Of a DNA stretch of 8,339 nucleotides, positions 6,316-8,339 are shown one piece after another. Source of the DNA: an uncultured Clostridia bacterium (GTDB taxonomy: Bacteria; Bacillota; Clostridia; Monoglobales; Firm-18); assembly GCA_937914775.1 (NCBI GenBank), contig CALDNB010000024.1, positions 1-8,339 on the forward strand, read 5' to 3'. The position numbers were made by a program, and so were the translations under genes. Positions within the stretch are counted from its first letter, which is position 1. Each line of letters begins with the position of its first letter. The notes below the pieces were generated by a model. That model was not told the origin of the DNA and ran no database searches. It saw nothing but the letters and a program-made list of their open reading frames with translations.

Positions 6316-6549
6316 ATGGCAGTAAAAATTCGTTTAAAGAGAATGGGTGCTAAGAAAAGTCCTTTTTACCGTGTTGTAGTTGCTGACTCAAGATATCCCC
6401 GTGATGGTCGTTTCATCGAAGAAATCGGCACATACAATCCTTTGACAGACCCTTCAACAATCAACATTGACAAAGAAAAAGCAGAAAAATGGATTAAGAA
6501 CGGTGCGCAACCTACAGATACCGTAAAAAAATTGCTTAAAGAATGCTAA
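6316..6549 (+). CDS. rpsP: 30S ribosomal protein S16
   Basis: S16 is a primary 16S rRNA-binding protein needed for 30S assembly. The 77 residues contain the family N-terminus MAVKIRLKRMGAKKSPFYR, then VVADSRYPRDGRFIEEIGTYNP (21-42) and the helix KAEKWIKNGAQPTDTV (55-70). It is at the short end for the family, ending soon after KKLLKEC without the common basic tail. A strong GGAGGTGA (6301-6308) precedes the start. It lies 28 bases after ffh and 22 before khpA; the order rpsP-khpA-rimM-trmD is standard in Firmicutes. Confidence 0.97.
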   Translation: MAVKIRLKRMGAKKSPFYRVVVADSRYPRDGRFIEEIGTYNPLTDPSTINIDKEKAEKWIKNGAQPTDTVKKLLKEC

Positions 6550-6571
6550 GAAGCAAAAGGAGTATTAATCT

Positions 6572-6799
6572 ATGAAAGAACTATTGGAGTTTATTGCCAA
6601 GTCACTTGTTGATGACAAAGACGCCGTAACAGTTACTGAGAGTGAAACAGAAACTACAATAACTTTAGAGTTACGTGTGTCTGAAGGTGATATGGGCAAG
6701 GTTATCGGCAAACAGGGAAGAATTGCAAAGGCAATTCGTACCGTTATCCGCAGCGCTTCTGCTAAAACGGGTAAAAAGGTTATTGTTGATATTATATAA
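6572..6799 (+). CDS. khpA: KH-domain RNA-binding protein KhpA (YlqC)
   Basis: A 75-residue protein made of a single KH domain. The GxxG RNA-binding loop is GKQG (46-49) within GKVIGKQGRIAKAIRTVIR (42-60), followed by the final strand KKVIVDII. KhpA partners KhpB (Jag/EloR) in Gram-positives and binds many RNAs, affecting cell elongation and division. AAAAGGAG about ten bases upstream supports the start. It sits between rpsP and rimM as usual. A 12-bp hairpin follows its stop. Confidence 0.95.
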   Translation: MKELLEFIAKSLVDDKDAVTVTESETETTITLELRVSEGDMGKVIGKQGRIAKAIRTVIRSASAKTGKKVIVDII

Positions 6800-6802
6800 G
6801 TA

Positions 6803-6832
6803 AGGGGAGGAAACTTAATTGTTTTCTTCCCT
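6803..6832 (+). other. intercistronic hairpin between khpA and rimM
   Basis: Bases 6803-6814 pair with 6821-6832 to form a 12-bp stem with two G-U pairs and a six-base loop (TTAATT). A run of six T (6840-6845) follows, but only after a seven-base gap, so it is a poor terminator. It may mark mRNA processing, stability or partial attenuation. A GGGGAGG string (6804-6810) lies in its 5' arm. Confidence 0.5.
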
Positions 6833-6861
6833 AAAATGCTTTTTTGAAGGAGAGTATTTTT

Positions 6862-7353
6862 ATGCTTGAAATAGGGAAAATTGTGAATACACACGGCTTA
6901 AAGGGTGAAATGAAAATCGTGCCCTGGTGCGATGGTTTTGATTTTTTTAAGCAGGTAAAAACTGTATTTATTAACGAAAAACAGTATGAAATCACAAATT
7001 CCCGTCAGCAGAAAAACCTGTTTATTATTAAACTTTCGGGAGTTGATTCTATTGACGATACTCCCGGGTTTATCAACAAGGTGGTTTATGTAAAAAAATC
7101 CTCTTTGCCAGAACTTCCCGAAAACACTTATTATATCGTTGATTTAATAGGACTTGGAGTTTACAATGACGGCGAGTTGTTAGGGGAAGTGCAGGAGGTT
7201 TTGCAGTTAAAGGCAAACGACGTCTATGTGGTAAAATCACAGGACGGAAAAGAAATACTTGTTCCTGCAATCAAAGAAGTAGTTAAAAATATAAGTATCG
7301 ACAGTAAAAGAATCGATGTTTGCCTGATGGAGGAATACGTAGATGAGAATTGA
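6862..7353 (+). CDS. rimM: 16S rRNA processing / 30S maturation factor RimM
   Basis: RimM binds S19 and helps mature the 30S head. The 163-residue length is typical. The N-terminal RimM domain opens with LEIGKIVNTHGLKGEMKI (2-19). The linker YYIVDLIGLGVY (90-101) leads into a PRC-barrel with KANDVYVV (117-124) and EILVPAIKEVV (131-141). The ATG at 6862 has AGGAG (6848-6852) nine bases upstream. An in-frame TTG at 6844 would start upstream of and include this ribosome binding site, so it is rejected. The 3' end overlaps trmD by 11 bases. Confidence 0.96.
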   Translation: MLEIGKIVNTHGLKGEMKIVPWCDGFDFFKQVKTVFINEKQYEITNSRQQKNLFIIKLSGVDSIDDTPGFINKVVYVKKSSLPELPENTYYIVDLIGLGVYNDGELLGEVQEVLQLKANDVYVVKSQDGKEILVPAIKEVVKNISIDSKRIDVCLMEEYVDEN

Positions 7354-8032
7354 CATTCTTACTTTATTCCCCGAAATGGTAGATAATATTTTGTCGGAAA
7401 GCATAATCGGAAGGGCAAGGGCAAACAATAAAATAGAAATTAATTGCATTAACATTCGTGACTTTTCAAAGGATAAGCACCGCCGCGTTGATGATTATCC
7501 ATACGGCGGAGGTATGGGAATGGTAATGCAGCCCCAGCCTATTTACGATGCTTATAAAAGTATTACCGAAAACTGCGAAACAAAGCCCACGGTTATTTAT
7601 ATGTCCCCCCAGGGAAGAGTGTTTAATCAGACTATTGCAAAAGAACTTGTAAGTTATGAACACATAATACTGCTTTGCGGACATTACGAGGGCGTTGACG
7701 AAAGAATTATCGAAGAAATAGTTGATTTTGAATTGTCAATCGGTGATTATGTGCTGACAGGTGGTGAACTTCCTGCAGCAGTTGTTGCTGACTGCGTGGC
7801 ACGGCTTGTGCCGGGCGTATTATCAGATGATATGTCCTTTATTGACGAGTCTCATTACAATAATTTGCTTGAGTATCCTCAATATACAAGACCGCCTGAA
7901 TTTATGGGCAGAAAAGTACCTGAGGTGCTTTTAAGCGGTCATCACAAAAACATTGAAGCGTGGAGAAAAGAACAGAGTATTAAAAGAACAAAAACAAAAA
8001 GACCTGATTTAATAGGTGGAAAAAATGAATAA
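7343..8032 (+). CDS. trmD: tRNA (guanine-N1)-methyltransferase TrmD
   Basis: TrmD methylates G37 of tRNAs with a SAM donor bound in a trefoil knot, as a dimer, and prevents frameshifting. The 229 residues include MRIDILTLFPEM (1-12), DDYPYGGGMGMVMQP (50-64), the knot segments MSPQGRVF (87-94), CGHYEGVDERI (112-122) and SIGDYVLTGGELP (132-144), Arg154, then LLEYPQYTRPPEF (175-187) and LSGHHKNIEAWR (197-208). One oddity is that the position matching catalytic Asp169 of the H. influenzae enzyme is Glu169, with Asp168 beside it (see findings). GGAGG (7329-7333), inside the end of rimM, is the ribosome binding site; the start overlaps rimM by 11 bases. It overlaps nadD by 8 bases. Confidence 0.97.
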   Translation: MRIDILTLFPEMVDNILSESIIGRARANNKIEINCINIRDFSKDKHRRVDDYPYGGGMGMVMQPQPIYDAYKSITENCETKPTVIYMSPQGRVFNQTIAKELVSYEHIILLCGHYEGVDERIIEEIVDFELSIGDYVLTGGELPAAVVADCVARLVPGVLSDDMSFIDESHYNNLLEYPQYTRPPEFMGRKVPEVLLSGHHKNIEAWRKEQSIKRTKTKRPDLIGGKNE

Positions 8033-8339
8033 AATCGGTATTTTGGGAGGAACATTCGACCCCATTCACAACGGTCATCTGTATATGGCAGAACTTGCTA
8101 CTAAACAGGCAGACCTTGATGAAATTATTTTTATTCCAACGGGTACTGTTCCTCATAAAGACAACAGCGGAATAACAGACAGAATGCACAGATACAATAT
8201 GGCATTATGTGCAGTAAATGAATATGAAAATTATATGGTATCGGATATAGAGAAAAACCGTGACGGCGTGTGCTATACCTATGAAACCTTAAGAGATCTT
8301 TCAAAGAAATATAAAAACGACAAGTTGTACTTTATAGTA
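8025..8339 (+). CDS. nadD: nicotinate-nucleotide adenylyltransferase, N-terminal part (3' end outside window)
   Basis: NadD adenylylates nicotinate mononucleotide to deamido-NAD in NAD synthesis. The first 105 codons are present and run open to the right edge. The nucleotidyltransferase signature GGTFDPIHNGHL (8-19), with its (H/T)xGH-type ATP-binding core, is intact, followed by IIFIPTGTVPHK (34-45) and YTYETLRDLSKKY (85-97), as in the NadD family. AGGTGG (8014-8019), five bases upstream, is the ribosome binding site and lies inside the trmD 3' end; the ATG overlaps trmD by 8 bases, implying translational coupling. Finding it directly after trmD, where rplS is commonly located, is unusual. 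The C-terminal (I/V)SSTxxR motif is outside the window. Confidence 0.95.
   Translation, partial: MNKIGILGGTFDPIHNGHLYMAELATKQADLDEIIFIPTGTVPHKDNSGITDRMHRYNMALCAVNEYENYMVSDIEKNRDGVCYTYETLRDLSKKYKNDKLYFIV

Noticed and set aside
6833..6846. T run after the khpA hairpin as a full intrinsic terminator
   Set aside because: Seven bases separate the stem from the T run, and essential operon genes follow in the same direction.

Overview
The window is about 8.3 kb of low-GC, AT-biased bacterial chromosome. Its gene content, strong GGAGG-type ribosome binding sites, and the queA-tgt and ylxM-ffh-rpsP-khpA-rimM-trmD orders point to a Firmicute of the class Clostridia. Protein wording such as the tgt segment around residues 20-90 fits that class. 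I cannot name a genus. Most of the window is housekeeping DNA, with a short, less usual accessory stretch in the middle (about 1615-4526).

Left end (1-1609): the 3' part of queA, then complete tgt, both on the plus strand. These are consecutive queuosine tRNA-modification enzymes in one transcript, which ends at a strong hairpin terminator (1583-1616). Its flanking A and T runs let it serve the convergent minus-strand unit as well.

Middle (1615-4526): a minus-strand pair made of a secreted SLH-domain protein followed, one base after its stop, by a PflA-like radical SAM protein. Transcribed away from them is an amidase_2 (T7-lysozyme-like) protein with no signal peptide. It carries an unusual insertion next to the active site, a His where the family has its catalytic Tyr, and an internal ribosome binding site in front of a 57-residue C-terminal module. 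This is the part that least resembles routine chromosome.

Right end (4537-8339): a consensus promoter with a perfect 8-bp inverted repeat at the expected transcription start drives ylxM-ffh-rpsP-khpA-rimM-trmD-nadD. The genes are tightly packed or overlapping. They join protein targeting (YlxM, Ffh), the 30S subunit (S16, RimM), RNA binding (KhpA), tRNA m1G37 methylation (TrmD) and NAD synthesis (NadD, cut off at the right edge). rplS, which commonly follows trmD, is absent and nadD takes its place with an 8-base overlap.

I found no CRISPR array, rRNA, tRNA, insertion sequence or recognisable riboswitch. I do not see convincing evidence for a wholly new multi-gene system. The best leads are the altered amidase with its internal start, and the palindrome at the ylxM promoter.
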